From: Halomonas urumqiensis
Lineage (GTDB): Bacteria > Pseudomonadota > Gammaproteobacteria > Pseudomonadales > Halomonadaceae
Direction: 5' to 3'
Assembly: GCF_003028575.1 (NCBI RefSeq)
Contig: NZ_PYUD01000004.1
Span: 1-64,000 of the forward strand
DNA length: 64,000 bases
The notes under the pieces: model-generated
What the model saw: only the letters and a program-made list of their open reading frames with translations
Databases searched by the model: none
Told to the model about the DNA's origin: nothing
Made by a program: the position numbers and the translations under genes
Part shown: positions 19,585 to 28,683 of the stretch, one piece after another
How the letters are laid out: each line of letters opens with the position of its first letter
Numbering within the stretch: position 1 is the stretch's first letter

Positions 19585-19919
19585 TGTGCTACCTGTATCG
19601 TGTTTGCGCTGGTGACGAGAATTGTGGCCCCTACTATCGCTCGCCAGCCGACAAGAAATCAATCTTGTCAGGAACCTTGAGAGGGTCTGCCTGTCCCACC
19701 GCGGTCGCGCCGGATTGGCGTCGGTCGATGGGCCGGCTCTTGATGGTTGGGCAATAAACGGGAACACTTGAGCACTTCGGCTTTAGCCTTCGACTTTCAT
19801 CTGCCCCAGGGCATCGGGTTGACGTAATGTTATCTTCCTTCAAGACGCACGCTTCTTTCGTCCACTCGCGACGAACTTTCGCCATGCCAACCTGCCACCT
19901 CCTGCCGGGGAGGGTGTGA
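19585..19919. other. Divergent intergenic region between DAHP synthase and rpoE
   Basis: This 335-base region carries the minus-strand DAHP synthase promoter with its palindrome (19633-19669) and must hold the rpoE promoter. TTGACG occurs at 19819-19824 but without a good -10. A GAACTT at 19872 resembles the sigma-E -35, but no TCTGA-type -10 follows at the right distance. No coding potential was seen. Confidence 0.5.
19633..19669 (-). promoter_or_regulatory. DAHP synthase promoter with palindrome over the -35
   Basis: GACAAGA (19650-19656) and TCTTGTC (19663-19669) are perfect 7-base arms around AATCAA, which on the minus strand reads TTGATT and fits a -35 element. A GATAGT -10 lies 18 bases on (19633-19638). 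A repressor bound to the palindrome would sit on the -35. The site does not fit the TyrR box (TGTAAA-N6-TTTACA) well, though it shares the 6-base spacer. Confidence 0.45.
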
Positions 19920-20525
19920 ATGGGCACCAAGGAAACCGACCAGCAGCTCGTTGAGCGTGCCCAGCAGGGTGACAATCGAGCCTTCGATCTGCTGGTGAGG
20001 AAATACCAGCACAAGATCATCGGCCTGATCGGGCGTTACGTCCACGATCATGCTGAAGTGCATGATGTCGCACAGGAAGCCTTTATCAAGGCGTATCGTG
20101 CGCTGGGTAACTTTCGCTCCGAAAGCGCCTTCTATACCTGGATGTATCGTATCGCCATCAATACCGCCAAGAATCACCTGGTGTCACGCGGGCGTCGCCC
20201 TCCCGGCAGCGACCTGGACATCGCCGATGCCGAGATCGTCGATCATAGCGGCCGGCTGGCGGATACCGAGACTCCCGAGGCGGCGATGGCCCGCGACCAG
20301 CTCGAGGCAGCGGTGTTCGAGGCCATCGAGAACTTGCCGGATGACCTGCGAACAGCAATCACCTTGCGTGAACTCGACGGACTCTCCTATGAGGATATCG
20401 CCACCATCATGCAGTGTCCGGTGGGCACGGTGCGCTCGCGCATCTTTCGTGCGCGTGAGGCGGTGGACCAGCATATTCAGCCGCTGGTGACCACCTCTCG
20501 CAACCGTGAACCTGTCGAGGAGTGA
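19920..20525 (+). CDS. rpoE: Envelope-stress sigma factor RpoE/AlgU
   Basis: A 201-residue ECF sigma factor, sigma-E. Region 2 covers about residues 25-92 (DLLVRKYQHKIIGLIGRYV, DVAQEAFIKAYRALGNFRSESAFYTWMYRIAINTAKNHLV) and region 4 about 130-185 (AIENLPDDLRTAITLRELDGLSYEDIATIMQCPVGTVRSRIFRAREAVD). It is nearly co-linear with E. coli RpoE and Pseudomonas AlgU. GGAGGGTG is close to the ATG. The following genes rseA, rseB and mucD are its usual regulators: RseA holds the sigma factor at the membrane until regulated proteolysis frees it. Confidence 0.96.
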   Translation: MGTKETDQQLVERAQQGDNRAFDLLVRKYQHKIIGLIGRYVHDHAEVHDVAQEAFIKAYRALGNFRSESAFYTWMYRIAINTAKNHLVSRGRRPPGSDLDIADAEIVDHSGRLADTETPEAAMARDQLEAAVFEAIENLPDDLRTAITLRELDGLSYEDIATIMQCPVGTVRSRIFRAREAVDQHIQPLVTTSRNREPVEE

Positions 20526-20543
20526 GCGGTCAATGTGCATGAT

Positions 20544-20560
20544 CGTCAAGGTTTTTGACG
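20544..20560 (+). other. Hairpin just after rpoE
   Basis: CGTCAA (20544-20549) and TTGACG (20555-20560) pair, extendable by one T-A, around a GGTTT loop, 19 bases after the rpoE stop. A transcript pause or mRNA-end structure is possible. Confidence 0.35.
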
Positions 20561-20686
20561 AATGGCTGAACTGTCGGGCGCTTGTAGCGTCAGAAGCAGT
20601 GACCGATCTGCCACGGGCGGGTCTTGAGACGTCGACATCCCTGGGTAATGTTGTTCGTGGATGTCTTACACAGGCTGTTAACAGAT

Positions 20687-20705
20687 GCAAGGCGGGGCGC
20701 CTTGC
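20687..20705 (+). other. Hairpin just before rseA
   Basis: GCAAGGCG (20687-20694) and CGCCTTGC (20698-20705) form a perfect 8-bp stem with a GGG loop, ending 19 bases before the rseA ATG and directly upstream of its GAGGGTG ribosome binding site. It could lower rseA translation relative to rpoE. The full rpoE-rseA gap is 199 bases, which is long for this operon. Confidence 0.45.
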
Positions 20706-20724
20706 TACTGCGAGGGTGTAAAGA

Positions 20725-21453
20725 ATGAGTCAGAACGCACGGGAATCGCTTTCTGCCCTGATGGACAATGAAGGTGATGAGCTTGAGCTGCGCCGAGTGT
20801 TGAAATCGCTTGAAGATGCACCGGATGCCGCTGAGTCGTGGCGACGCTACCATTTGATGCGCAGCCTGATGCGTCGAGAACCCGAGGTTGACGTCACCAC
20901 CGACCTTTCCGCCGGCATCATGGCAAGGCTGAGTGACGAGCCGCTGCCGCAAGGTGTGACGCGAGATGCGCCTGCGCGCCGATCATTGCCGTTCGCTCGC
21001 AGCGCGGGCATCGCGGCAGCCGTCTCCTTGATGGTGATCACTGGCGTGCAGTTCTACAGTGGTGGTCTGCCCGGCGACGCCTCCAGCGTCGAGCAGCCCG
21101 GCACGGCCAGCGCTCCCTCTCAGAGCCAGCCGTCGCCTGCTTCCCTGGCATCCTCCGGTGCACCAGACTCTTCGGAATCCGTCTCGCGTCCCTCTCTCGT
21201 CGATCTTCCTCTCTTCCAGTCTCCGCTTGGCGTATCCGGTGGTGGACAAGGGTTGATGACAGTGGGGTCGGGCACCGATACGCCGATGTTCATGGCACCC
21301 GGTACTCGCCAGTCATTGCGTTCCGACGCGGAACAGGCGCGACTGCTGCAATCCTACCTGGATCGTCACGCCGAGGGTTCCGCATACCCCAGTGGTGATG
21401 CCTGGATGCCGCTGTTGAGGGCTTCCGGCAGTGAAAGCCTCGGGCAACGCTGA
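20725..21453 (+). CDS. rseA: Anti-sigma-E factor RseA/MucA
   Basis: A 242-residue single-pass inner-membrane protein. The N-terminal cytoplasmic domain (about 1-85, MSQNARESLSALMDNEGDELELRRVLKSLE..., AESWRRYHLMRSLMR) is the RseA_N fold that clamps the sigma factor. The membrane helix is about residues 93-110 (SAGIAAAVSLMVITGVQF). The periplasmic tail (about 115-242) is Ser/Pro-rich, then ends with the ARLLQSYLDRHAEG...YARVV-like region seen in MucA. Longer than E. coli RseA (216). Degradation by DegS/RseP-type proteases would release RpoE; those proteases are not in this window. Confidence 0.92.
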   Translation: MSQNARESLSALMDNEGDELELRRVLKSLEDAPDAAESWRRYHLMRSLMRREPEVDVTTDLSAGIMARLSDEPLPQGVTRDAPARRSLPFARSAGIAAAVSLMVITGVQFYSGGLPGDASSVEQPGTASAPSQSQPSPASLASSGAPDSSESVSRPSLVDLPLFQSPLGVSGGGQGLMTVGSGTDTPMFMAPGTRQSLRSDAEQARLLQSYLDRHAEGSAYPSGDAWMPLLRASGSESLGQR

Positions 21454-21470
21454 GTGCGGGAGTAAAGGGG

Positions 21471-22517
21471 ATGCACGCAAGACCGGTGCCTGAAAGGTCG
21501 CATCGCTACCCATTCAAGAGTGTGCTCCCCATATGGCCTGTGCTGGCGAGTGCGTTGCTGGCTTGCCTTCTTGCCGGAAGTGCCACGCTCGCCATGGCCG
21601 CCGAAGATAGCGGCGTTTCAAGCGACGAACTCCGCTCTGAAGAAGGGTTTGATTGTCGCACTCTTGACTCGGGGGCTCCCCCGGATACCGCCCTTGAATG
21701 GTTTGAGCGCAGCCTGTGGGCCGGGCATTGTTATGTGTTCGATGCCAATGCTGTGCGCATAGGTCACGACGGGGTGCGTACTCTGGCTTTGACCCATGAG
21801 ATTCAGGATGGCGTGGAGCGAGGTGTGGCGCATTTTCTCGATGGTCCTGCGCTGGTTGTTGAACGGCGCGGGCGAATTGGTCGGCTCAGTTGGGCTGGAG
21901 ATCATGGAAACACACCCTCATCGCCCGCGGGTATCGCGGCCCATCTCGATGGCCTTTATCGCCTGCAGTTGGGTGGCCAGGAACGTATTGCCAACCGCCA
22001 TACCCAGCGCCTGGATATCGCACCTCTCGACAGCCTGCGTTTCGGCCATCGTTTGTGGCTCGACATGGCCACTGGGCTGCCACTCAAGCAGACACTGCTG
22101 GATGAAACGGGAAGGGTGGTCGAGACCTTCCAGTTCACCGAGTTCACTGACGCGTACCTATATCAGGGCAATGTCGTCTTCGATCATGCCAGACCACCTC
22201 CCGAAGACCCGTGGGTGGCTGGTTGGTTACCCAAGGGGTTCATGCCCCAGCCCGTGGACACCCGCAGTGCCCGGCACGACGAACAGGTGGTGCATCGGCT
22301 CTATAGTGACGGCCTGTCCACCTTGAGCCTTTTCGTAGAACCACTGGGCAGTACCGATGTCCTGGCTCCTGGACTGCATCGCCTCGGCGTGTCCCATGCG
22401 GCGGTGCGTCATCGTGAACTTGGCGGTGAAGTTCGCCAGGTGGTAGTGATGGGCGAATTGCCTCCCAGAGTGTTGCTGAGGGTGGCCGATACGCTGGAGT
22501 GGCAGGGGGAATCCTGA
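21471..22517 (+). CDS. rseB: Sigma-E regulatory protein RseB/MucB
   Basis: A 348-residue periplasmic protein that binds the periplasmic tail of RseA and shields it from cleavage. A signal peptide lies at about residues 20-43 (VLASALLACLLAGSATLAMA, cut before AED). The MucB/RseB domains follow: a LolA-like half (about 60-235, including ALEWFERSLWAGHCYVFDANAV and LDMATGLPLKQTLLDETGRVVETFQFTEF) and a C-terminal lobe (about 250-345, including KGFMPQP and VHRLYSDGLSTLSLFVEP). The gap to rseA is 17 bases, so the two are co-transcribed. A 132-base gap with its own promoter separates it from mucD. Confidence 0.92.
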   Translation: MHARPVPERSHRYPFKSVLPIWPVLASALLACLLAGSATLAMAAEDSGVSSDELRSEEGFDCRTLDSGAPPDTALEWFERSLWAGHCYVFDANAVRIGHDGVRTLALTHEIQDGVERGVAHFLDGPALVVERRGRIGRLSWAGDHGNTPSSPAGIAAHLDGLYRLQLGGQERIANRHTQRLDIAPLDSLRFGHRLWLDMATGLPLKQTLLDETGRVVETFQFTEFTDAYLYQGNVVFDHARPPPEDPWVAGWLPKGFMPQPVDTRSARHDEQVVHRLYSDGLSTLSLFVEPLGSTDVLAPGLHRLGVSHAAVRHRELGGEVRQVVVMGELPPRVLLRVADTLEWQGES

Positions 22518-22554
22518 GGCGCAGGTTCGCGTGTCCGCAAGCTGATCCCGGCCC

Positions 22555-22586
22555 ATGGTATCCCTTGAAAATGGTATCCCTTGAAA
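22555..22586 (+). repeat. 16-bp perfect tandem repeat before mucD
   Basis: ATGGTATCCCTTGAAA occurs twice with no gap (22555-22570 and 22571-22586). The repeat lies 64 bases before the mucD ATG. The TTGAAA of copy 1 serves as the -35 of the promoter annotated at 22565. Confidence 0.95.
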
Positions 22587-22592
22587 TATACA
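22565..22592 (+). promoter_or_regulatory. Candidate sigma-70 promoter for mucD
   Basis: TTGAAA (22565-22570), a 16-base spacer made entirely of repeat copy 2, and TATACA (22587-22592). It would give mucD expression independent of rpoE-rseA-rseB. A second TTGAAA at 22581 directly abuts the -10. Confidence 0.45.
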
Positions 22593-22649
22593 TGACCAGA
22601 ACCCAAGAAAAGACGGACATTCCGTCATAACCATTCGCAGGAGTGCTAC

Positions 22650-24074
22650 ATGAAGCGCATGATTCGACCTCTCTCCCTGTGGATGCTGCTGGCTGCGACC
22701 CTGCTTGCCTGGCAGTCCGCTGCGGCGCGTGAGTTACCCGATTTCACCGCCCTGGTCGACCAGGCGGCTCCGGGCGTCGTCAATATCTCTACCTCTCGAA
22801 CGGTCGAGGGACGAAGTAATCCCTTCGAGAGCTTTGGTGGCCAGGAATTGCCGGAAATCTTCCGTCACTTCTTCGGCGATCGATTCCCGGTCCCGCCCGG
22901 CTCATCGCCGTCACCCGGCCGTCCCCAGGAGCGCCAGTCATTGGGTTCAGGTTTCGTCATCTCTGATGACGGCTATGTGCTGACCAACGCCCATGTGGTG
23001 GAAGGTGCCGACGAGATTCTAGTTCGACTCAATGATCGACGTGAGCTGCAGGCCGAGCTGATTGGTGCTGACGAGCGCACCGACGTGGCATTGCTCAAGG
23101 TGGATGCCGAGGATCTTCCAACCCTGGAACTCGGCGATTCCGATACCTTGCGAGTGGGTGAGTGGGTTGCCGCCATCGGCTCCCCATTCGGCTTCGATCA
23201 CTCTGTCACGGCGGGCATCATCAGCGCGATAGACCGGACCTTGCCGCGTGATGCCTATGTCCCCTTCATCCAGACCGATGTTGCCATCAACCCTGGCAAC
23301 TCCGGTGGCCCGCTATTCAACCTCGACGGTGAAGTGATCGGCATCAATTCGCAGATCTTCACTCGTAGCGGTGGGTTCATGGGGCTGTCGTTCGCGATCC
23401 CGATCAATGTTGCCATGGATGTCGCTGACCAACTGCGTGAAGACGGGCAGGTACGTCGCGGCTGGCTTGGCGTGATGATTCAGCCGGTATCCCGTGATCT
23501 TGCCGAGTCGTTCGGCATGGACGACACCGATGGTGCGCTGGTCGCGGATCTCGACCCCGAGGGTCCGGCTCGCCGGGATGGCCTTCAGGCGGGCGATGTG
23601 ATTCTCGAGGTGGATGGCACGGCGGTGGATGACGCCAACACCTTGCCCAGGCTGATTGGGAGAACCTCGCCCGGCAACGAGGTGGAGCTGACCTTGTTGC
23701 GTGATGGTGAGCGTCTTGAGCAGAGTGTGACCGTGGGTGACTGGCCCGATATGGGTGAGCGTGGCTCCACTGGCCCTCAAGAGAGTCGTCAGGTGAGACT
23801 TGGCGTATCGGTGGGTGAGCTTGATGCGACTCAGCGCGAGCAGTTGGGCATCGAGGGCGGTGTTCGCGTCCTCGAGGTCGACCCTGCCGGCGCCGCCGCA
23901 GCGGCTGGCATCCGCCAGGGTGACGTGCTGTTCAGTATCGACCATCGAGCCGTCGACAGCCCGCGTGAACTGATGGAGCTGGTCGGCGAACTACCTACCG
24001 ACCGTGCTGTACCGGTGCGCCTGTACCGTGACGGTCGCTCGCTGTTCGTTGCGCTGCGCCTCGCCAACGACTGA
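22650..24074 (+). CDS. mucD: Periplasmic Do-family serine protease MucD/DegP
   Basis: A 474-residue HtrA protease/chaperone. Signal peptide about residues 1-26 (cut near SAAA before RELPD). The trypsin-like domain has the triad His115 (LTNAHVV), Asp145 (ERTDVALLK) and Ser218 (NPGNSGGP). Two PDZ domains follow, about 255-350 ([30 protein letters not shown]) and 370-470 ([19 protein letters not shown]). It clears misfolded envelope proteins and dampens sigma-E signalling. AGGAG precedes the ATG. Placement after rseB is the Pseudomonas algU-mucA-mucB-mucD pattern, here without mucC (rseC). Confidence 0.94.
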   Translation: MKRMIRPLSLWMLLAATLLAWQSAAARELPDFTALVDQAAPGVVNISTSRTVEGRSNPFESFGGQELPEIFRHFFGDRFPVPPGSSPSPGRPQERQSLGSGFVISDDGYVLTNAHVVEGADEILVRLNDRRELQAELIGADERTDVALLKVDAEDLPTLELGDSDTLRVGEWVAAIGSPFGFDHSVTAGIISAIDRTLPRDAYVPFIQTDVAINPGNSGGPLFNLDGEVIGINSQIFTRSGGFMGLSFAIPINVAMDVADQLREDGQVRRGWLGVMIQPVSRDLAESFGMDDTDGALVADLDPEGPARRDGLQAGDVILEVDGTAVDDANTLPRLIGRTSPGNEVELTLLRDGERLEQSVTVGDWPDMGERGSTGPQESRQVRLGVSVGELDATQREQLGIEGGVRVLEVDPAGAAAAAGIRQGDVLFSIDHRAVDSPRELMELVGELPTDRAVPVRLYRDGRSLFVALRLAND

Positions 24075-24094
24075 TCTTTCGCTACGTTCCCACC

Positions 24095-24124
24095 GCAACC
24101 CGACGGCCATCGCCGTCGGGTTGC
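24095..24124 (+). terminator. Terminator of the mucD transcript
   Basis: GCAACCCGACGGC (24095-24107) and GCCGTCGGGTTGC (24112-24124) are a perfect 13-bp stem with a CATC loop, 20 bases after mucD. Only TGTAT follows, so the T-run is weak. Confidence 0.65.
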
Positions 24125-24147
24125 TGTATCTGGCCGGCGCATATCGG

Positions 24148-24153
24148 TACAAT
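24148..24153 (+). promoter_or_regulatory. Candidate -10 element for lepA-lepB
   Basis: TACAAT in the context ATCGGTACAATGGCG, downstream of the mucD terminator and about 75 bases before lepA. The -35 is poor. The same GGTACAAT pattern precedes rhlB. Confidence 0.35.
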
Positions 24154-24228
24154 GGCGACCATTCCCGGCCGCCCGCCGTCGTTTTCCCTTGTCAGGGCCG
24201 GCCCGAACCAGCAGGCAGAAACCACTCG

Positions 24229-26046
24229 ATGTCCCAAGACTCCTCATCCCACCCGCTCAGCCACATACGCAATTTTTCGATCATCGCGCATATCGATCAC
24301 GGCAAGTCGACCCTGGCCGACCGCTTGATCCAGACATGTGGCGGACTGACCGAGCGTGAGCTCAAGGAGCAGGTGCTCGATTCCATGGACCTCGAGCGCG
24401 AACGGGGCATCACCATCAAGGCCCAGTCGGTGACGCTTGATTACCACGCCGATGATGGCAATACCTACCAGCTCAACTTCATCGATACCCCCGGACACGT
24501 CGACTTCTCCTACGAAGTGTCGCGTTCCCTGTATGCCTGTGAAGGGGCACTGCTGGTGGTGGATGCCGCCCAGGGCGTCGAGGCGCAGTCGGTAGCCAAT
24601 TGCTATACCGCCATCGAGCAGGGGCTCGAGGTGTTGCCGGTGCTCAACAAGATGGACCTGCCTCAGGCAGATCCCGACAAGGTGGCCCATGAGATCGAGG
24701 AGATCATCGGCCTGGATGCCACCGACGCCTGTCAGGTCTCGGCCAAGAGCGGCCTTGGCATCGATGCACTGCTCGAGCGTCTGGTGCGCGATATTCCGCC
24801 GCCCAAGGGCGATCCGAAGGCACCGCTGCAGGCACTGATCATCGATTCCTGGTTCGACAACTACCTGGGTGTCGTGTCGCTGGTTCGCATCTTCGACGGC
24901 ACCCTGAAAAAGGGTGAGAAGATCCGCATCAAGTCCACCGGACGTGACTGGGGCGCCAACGAGGTGGGTATCTTCACCCCCTTGCGCCGCGAGACGGGCA
25001 TATTGCGTGCCGGAGAAGTGGGCTTCGTGGTGGCCGGCATCAAGGAGATCCAGGGCGCCCCGGTGGGTGACACCATCACCCACGCCAAGACCCCGGATGT
25101 CGAGCGCCTGCCGGGCTTCCAGAAGGTCAAGCCGCAGGTCTATGCCGGCATGTTCCCGGTCAGTGCCGATGACTACGAGGACTTCCGCGATGCCCTTGAA
25201 AAGCTGGCGCTGAATGACGCCTCGCTCGAATACGAACCTGAGAACTCCGACGCCTTGGGCTTCGGTTTTCGGGTCGGCTTCCTCGGCACCTTGCATATGG
25301 AAATCGTCCAGGAACGTCTCGAGCGCGAGTACAACCTGGACCTGCTGACCACCGCGCCCACCGTGGTCTATGAGCTGGCCATGAAGAATGGCGAGATCAA
25401 GTACGTCTCCAACCCCTCGAAACTGCCGGACATGGCGGATGTGGAGGAGATGCGCGAGCCGATCGTGCGTGCCAGCATCCTGGTGCCCCAGGAGTTCGTC
25501 GGCAACGTGATCATGGAGTGCGAGAACCGCCGCGGTACCCAGCTCGACATGCAATTCCTCGGCAGCCAGATCCAGCTCACCTACGAACTGCCGATGTCCG
25601 AGGTGGTGATGGACTTCTTCGACCGCCTGAAGTCGATCTCCAAGGGCTATGCCTCGCTGGATTACAGCTTCGAGCGCTTCCAGGCCGCCAAACTGGTGCG
25701 CCTGGACGTGCTGATCAATGGCGACAAGGTCGATGCGCTGGCGGTGATCATCCACCGTGACCATGCCCATGGTCGTGGCCGGTTGCTGGTGGAGAAGATG
25801 AAGGAACTGATTCCGCGTCAGATGTTCGACGTGGCCATTCAGGCGGCCATCGGTGGCCAGGTAGTCGCGCGCTCCACCGTCAAGGCCCTGCGCAAGAACG
25901 TCACCGCCAAGTGCTATGGTGGCGATGTCTCACGCAAGAAGAAGTTGCTCGAGAAGCAGAAGGCGGGCAAGAAGCGCATGAAGCAGGTGGGCAGGGTCGA
26001 GATTCCCCAGGATGCCTTCCTTGCCGTGCTAAAGGTGAACGACTGA
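24229..26046 (+). CDS. lepA: Elongation factor 4 (LepA)
   Basis: A 605-residue translational GTPase (E. coli LepA 599). G1 is AHIDHGKST, the switch region [14 protein letters not shown]3 DTPGHVDF, G4 NKMDLPQAD and G5 SAKSGLG. Then come EF-G-like domains II, III and V and the LepA-specific C-terminal domain ending [31 protein letters not shown]. It acts on ribosomes, affecting initiation and back-translocation. ATG 24229 gives the family N-terminus; longer frames upstream are not supported. It forms an operon with lepB 27 bases downstream, as in E. coli. Confidence 0.97.
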   Translation: MSQDSSSHPLSHIRNFSIIAHIDHGKSTLADRLIQTCGGLTERELKEQVLDSMDLERERGITIKAQSVTLDYHADDGNTYQLNFIDTPGHVDFSYEVSRSLYACEGALLVVDAAQGVEAQSVANCYTAIEQGLEVLPVLNKMDLPQADPDKVAHEIEEIIGLDATDACQVSAKSGLGIDALLERLVRDIPPPKGDPKAPLQALIIDSWFDNYLGVVSLVRIFDGTLKKGEKIRIKSTGRDWGANEVGIFTPLRRETGILRAGEVGFVVAGIKEIQGAPVGDTITHAKTPDVERLPGFQKVKPQVYAGMFPVSADDYEDFRDALEKLALNDASLEYEPENSDALGFGFRVGFLGTLHMEIVQERLEREYNLDLLTTAPTVVYELAMKNGEIKYVSNPSKLPDMADVEEMREPIVRASILVPQEFVGNVIMECENRRGTQLDMQFLGSQIQLTYELPMSEVVMDFFDRLKSISKGYASLDYSFERFQAAKLVRLDVLINGDKVDALAVIIHRDHAHGRGRLLVEKMKELIPRQMFDVAIQAAIGGQVVARSTVKALRKNVTAKCYGGDVSRKKKLLEKQKAGKKRMKQVGRVEIPQDAFLAVLKVND

Positions 26047-26073
26047 TTCGACAAGCTAGGGACGGATGACCGC

Positions 26074-26877
26074 ATGGACTTCTCTTTGATGCTGGTGGTG
26101 GCGGTGGCCGTCTCCGGTTTGATCTGGCTGCTCGACCGAGTGTGGTGGCGACCCGCCCGCTTGTCGCGCCTTGCCACTGCCGAGGCTGGCACCACCGATG
26201 GGCTTGACCCGAAGAGCCGCCACGCCCTGATAAAGGAGCCGTGGCCGGTCGACTACGCACGATCGTTCTTTCCGGTACTGCTGGTGGTGCTGGTGCTGCG
26301 CAGTTTCGTGGTCGAACCGTTTCAGATTCCTTCGGGCTCGATGCGACCGACCCTCGAGGTCGGTGACTTCATCCTGGTCAACAAGTTTGCCTATGGCCTG
26401 CGCCTGCCCGTCGTGCATACCCGCTTCGTCGAGTACAACGAGCCTGAACGCGGCGATGTCATGGTGTTTCGCTTCCCCAGTGAGCCGTCGGTGAACTTCA
26501 TCAAGCGTGTGATCGCGCTGCCGGGCGATACCGTGCGCTACGAAGGCAAGCAGCTCTACGTCAACGGCGAACAGGTGCCGAAGCGGCTTCTGGACGATTC
26601 CCCCGCCGAGGCCCCGGGTGAGCTTCTGCTCGAGGAGCGACTGGGCGAGCTTGCTCACCGCATCTACAATAACCCTCGTGATCCGGGGCCGCAGATGCGT
26701 GAGCTTGTCGTGCCGGATGGCCACTATTTCACCATGGGCGACAACCGCGACCATTCCAACGATAGCCGCTACTGGGGATTCGTTCCGGAAGACAACATCG
26801 TCGGTCGTGCCTTTGCGGTTTGGATGCACTGGGATGGCGGCCTGCCGAGCTTCACCAGCATCCGGCGTATCCACTGA
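26074..26877 (+). CDS. lepB: Signal peptidase I
   Basis: A 267-residue membrane protease that cuts Sec signal peptides. Two membrane segments lie near residues 3-21 and 63-80. The catalytic pair is Ser89 (PSGSMRPTL) and Lys144 (NFIKRVIALPGD). Box E is GDNRDHSNDSRYWGFVP. Shorter than E. coli LepB (324), as is usual outside the enterics. Transcribed with lepA, and followed 144 bases later by rnc. Confidence 0.96.
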   Translation: MDFSLMLVVAVAVSGLIWLLDRVWWRPARLSRLATAEAGTTDGLDPKSRHALIKEPWPVDYARSFFPVLLVVLVLRSFVVEPFQIPSGSMRPTLEVGDFILVNKFAYGLRLPVVHTRFVEYNEPERGDVMVFRFPSEPSVNFIKRVIALPGDTVRYEGKQLYVNGEQVPKRLLDDSPAEAPGELLLEERLGELAHRIYNNPRDPGPQMRELVVPDGHYFTMGDNRDHSNDSRYWGFVPEDNIVGRAFAVWMHWDGGLPSFTSIRRIH

Positions 26878-27021
26878 GCCGACAACCCTTTCAGGGACCT
26901 GCCTGCGGGCATGCCGGGCCTGCGACATCGTCAGTCGCCGGCCCTTTATCATCAATGAATGAGTTACTAGTGAACGTTTCTTGTCACCACTCGTTTCGTG
27001 TCACCAAATAGCAGGAGCTTC

Positions 27022-27726
27022 GTGAGCAATTCCCTCAACGCCTTCAGCCGACGCCTGGGCCACGCCTTCAGCGATCCCGACTTGCTGGAATTGGCCATGA
27101 CCCATCGCAGCTTCGGTGGCCAGAACAATGAACGCCTCGAATTTCTGGGCGATTCCATCGTCAATTTCGTGATTGCCGAGGCCCTGTTCCAGCGCTTTCC
27201 AGAAGCCCGCGAAGGCCAGCTTTCCCGTCTGCGTGCGCGTTTGGTCAAGGGCCAGACCCTGGCTGAGCTTGCCCGCGAGATGGCATTCGGCGAACACCTG
27301 CGCCTGGGGTCCGGCGAGATGAAAAGCGGCGGACACCGCCGCGACTCCATCCTTGCCGATGCGGTGGAGGCGGTGATTGGTGCCATCTACCTGGATGCCG
27401 GCATGCAGACGGTGCGCGCCCGGGTGCTCTCCTGGTATGCCGAGCGGCTGGAGGCGATCAGCCTGCAGGACACCCAGAAGGACCCCAAGACTCGCCTGCA
27501 GGAGTTCCTGCAGTCGCGACAGGCCCCGCTGCCGCGTTATGAGGTGGTCAATGTCGATGGCGAGGCACATGCGCAGACGTTTCGTGTCGAGTGTCACGTC
27601 GAGTTGCTGGCGGGGCACACCACGGGTGTCGGGCCCAGCCGCCGTCATGCCGAGCAGCAGGCCGCCGAACAGGCCCTGGCACAGCTCGAACCCAGCAAAG
27701 TGCCCACCAGGGGAGCACGCTCATGA
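27022..27726 (+). CDS. rnc: Ribonuclease III
   Basis: A 234-residue double-strand-specific endoribonuclease that processes rRNA and mRNA. The catalytic domain has the signature [18 protein letters not shown] (residues about 41-58) and the second acidic site [16 protein letters not shown]. The C-terminal dsRNA-binding domain (about 155-225) contains [11 protein letters not shown] and [21 protein letters not shown] 27022 is chosen because AGGAG lies just upstream and it gives the family length (E. coli 226); a GTG at 26998 is an alternative. The stop overlaps the era ATG (ATGA), giving the classic rnc-era-recO operon. Confidence 0.95.
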   Translation: MSNSLNAFSRRLGHAFSDPDLLELAMTHRSFGGQNNERLEFLGDSIVNFVIAEALFQRFPEAREGQLSRLRARLVKGQTLAELAREMAFGEHLRLGSGEMKSGGHRRDSILADAVEAVIGAIYLDAGMQTVRARVLSWYAERLEAISLQDTQKDPKTRLQEFLQSRQAPLPRYEVVNVDGEAHAQTFRVECHVELLAGHTTGVGPSRRHAEQQAAEQALAQLEPSKVPTRGARS

Positions 27727-28622
27727 CCCAGACCTGTGGTTTCGTGGCTATCGTCGGTCGTCCCAATGTCGGCAAGTCGACGCTGATGAATCGTATCCTG
27801 GGCCAGAAGATATCGATTACCTCGCGGCGACCCCAGACCACCCGCCACCAGGTGATGGGCATCAAGACCGAGGGCGAGGCGCAGTTCGTCTATGTCGACA
27901 CGCCAGGCATTCATATCATGTCGAAGGATCGCAACAAGGCGATCAATCGGTTCATGAACCAGGCGGCGACTCAGGCCTTGCGTGATGTCGACTGCGTGGT
28001 GTTCATCATCGACCGCACCCGATGGAGCGATGAGGATCAGGTGGTCCTGCAGCGGCTGGAACATCTGGAAGCGCCGGTGATTCTCGCCGTCAACAAGGTC
28101 GATCGCCTGCAGGATAAGGCGAGCCTTCTGCCGTGGCTCGAGCAAGTGGGGGCGCGCCGTGATTTCGCCGCGATCGTGCCGATTTCCGCCAAGCACGGCA
28201 CCAATGTGCCGGAGCTGGAAGCCGAGGTGGCCAGGCACCTGCCCGAGAGCGTGCATTTCTTCCCCGAAGATCAGATCACCGACAAGAGCCAGCGCTTCCT
28301 GGTCGCCGAACTGGTTCGCGAGAAGGTGATGCGCCAGCTTGGCGATGAGCTGCCTTACCAGATGACGGTCGAGATCGAGGAGTTCCGCGATGAGGGTAGG
28401 GTGGTGCACATCAGCGCCCTGATTCTTGTCGAACGCGCTGGCCAGAAGAAGATTCTGATCGGCGAGAATGGCGAGCGCATCAAGAGTATCGGCCGTGAAG
28501 CTCGCCTCGACATGGAGCGCGCGCTCGACGCCAAGGTCATGCTCAACCTGTGGGTCAAGGTCAAGCGTGGCTGGTCGGATGACGAGCGCGCGTTGAAAAG
28601 CCTGGGCTACAACCTCGATTGA
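27723..28622 (+). CDS. era: GTPase Era
   Basis: A 299-residue GTPase for 30S subunit assembly. G1 is GRPNVGKST, followed by [12 protein letters not shown] (switch I), G3 DTPGIH, G4 NKVDR and G5 SAKHG. The C-terminal KH domain (about 205-299) includes [32 protein letters not shown], which binds the 16S 3' end near the anti-SD. Length equals E. coli Era (301). The start overlaps the rnc stop. Confidence 0.97.
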   Translation: MTQTCGFVAIVGRPNVGKSTLMNRILGQKISITSRRPQTTRHQVMGIKTEGEAQFVYVDTPGIHIMSKDRNKAINRFMNQAATQALRDVDCVVFIIDRTRWSDEDQVVLQRLEHLEAPVILAVNKVDRLQDKASLLPWLEQVGARRDFAAIVPISAKHGTNVPELEAEVARHLPESVHFFPEDQITDKSQRFLVAELVREKVMRQLGDELPYQMTVEIEEFRDEGRVVHISALILVERAGQKKILIGENGERIKSIGREARLDMERALDAKVMLNLWVKVKRGWSDDERALKSLGYNLD

Positions 28623-28630
28623 GGACATGA

Positions 28631-28665
28631 CACCTGGCGCCAAAGGCTCGTCTTGGCACCAGGTG
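28631..28665 (+). other. Hairpin upstream of recO
   Basis: CACCTGGCGCCAA (28631-28643) pairs with TTGGCACCAGGTG (28653-28665), 12 of 13 positions with one C-A mismatch and a 9-base loop. It ends 18 bases before the recO ATG at 28684. It argues that translation begins at 28684 rather than at the upstream in-frame ATG at 28627. Confidence 0.6.
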
Positions 28666-28683
28666 CTGGCCAGAGGGTCATGC

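Noticed and set aside
19872..19900. Sigma-E autoregulated promoter before rpoE (GAACTT at 19872)
   Set aside because: No TCTGA-like -10 occurs 16-17 bases downstream, so the match to the -35 alone is not enough.
24244..25770. A 508-codon open frame antisense to lepA
   Set aside because: It is a shadow of the high-GC lepA reading frame; composition is His/Gln/Leu-rich and has no ribosome binding site or domain.
28627..28683. N-terminal extension of RecO from ATG 28627
   Set aside because: The candidate ribosome binding site is too close to that ATG, the region forms a hairpin, and the family N-terminus matches ATG 28684.
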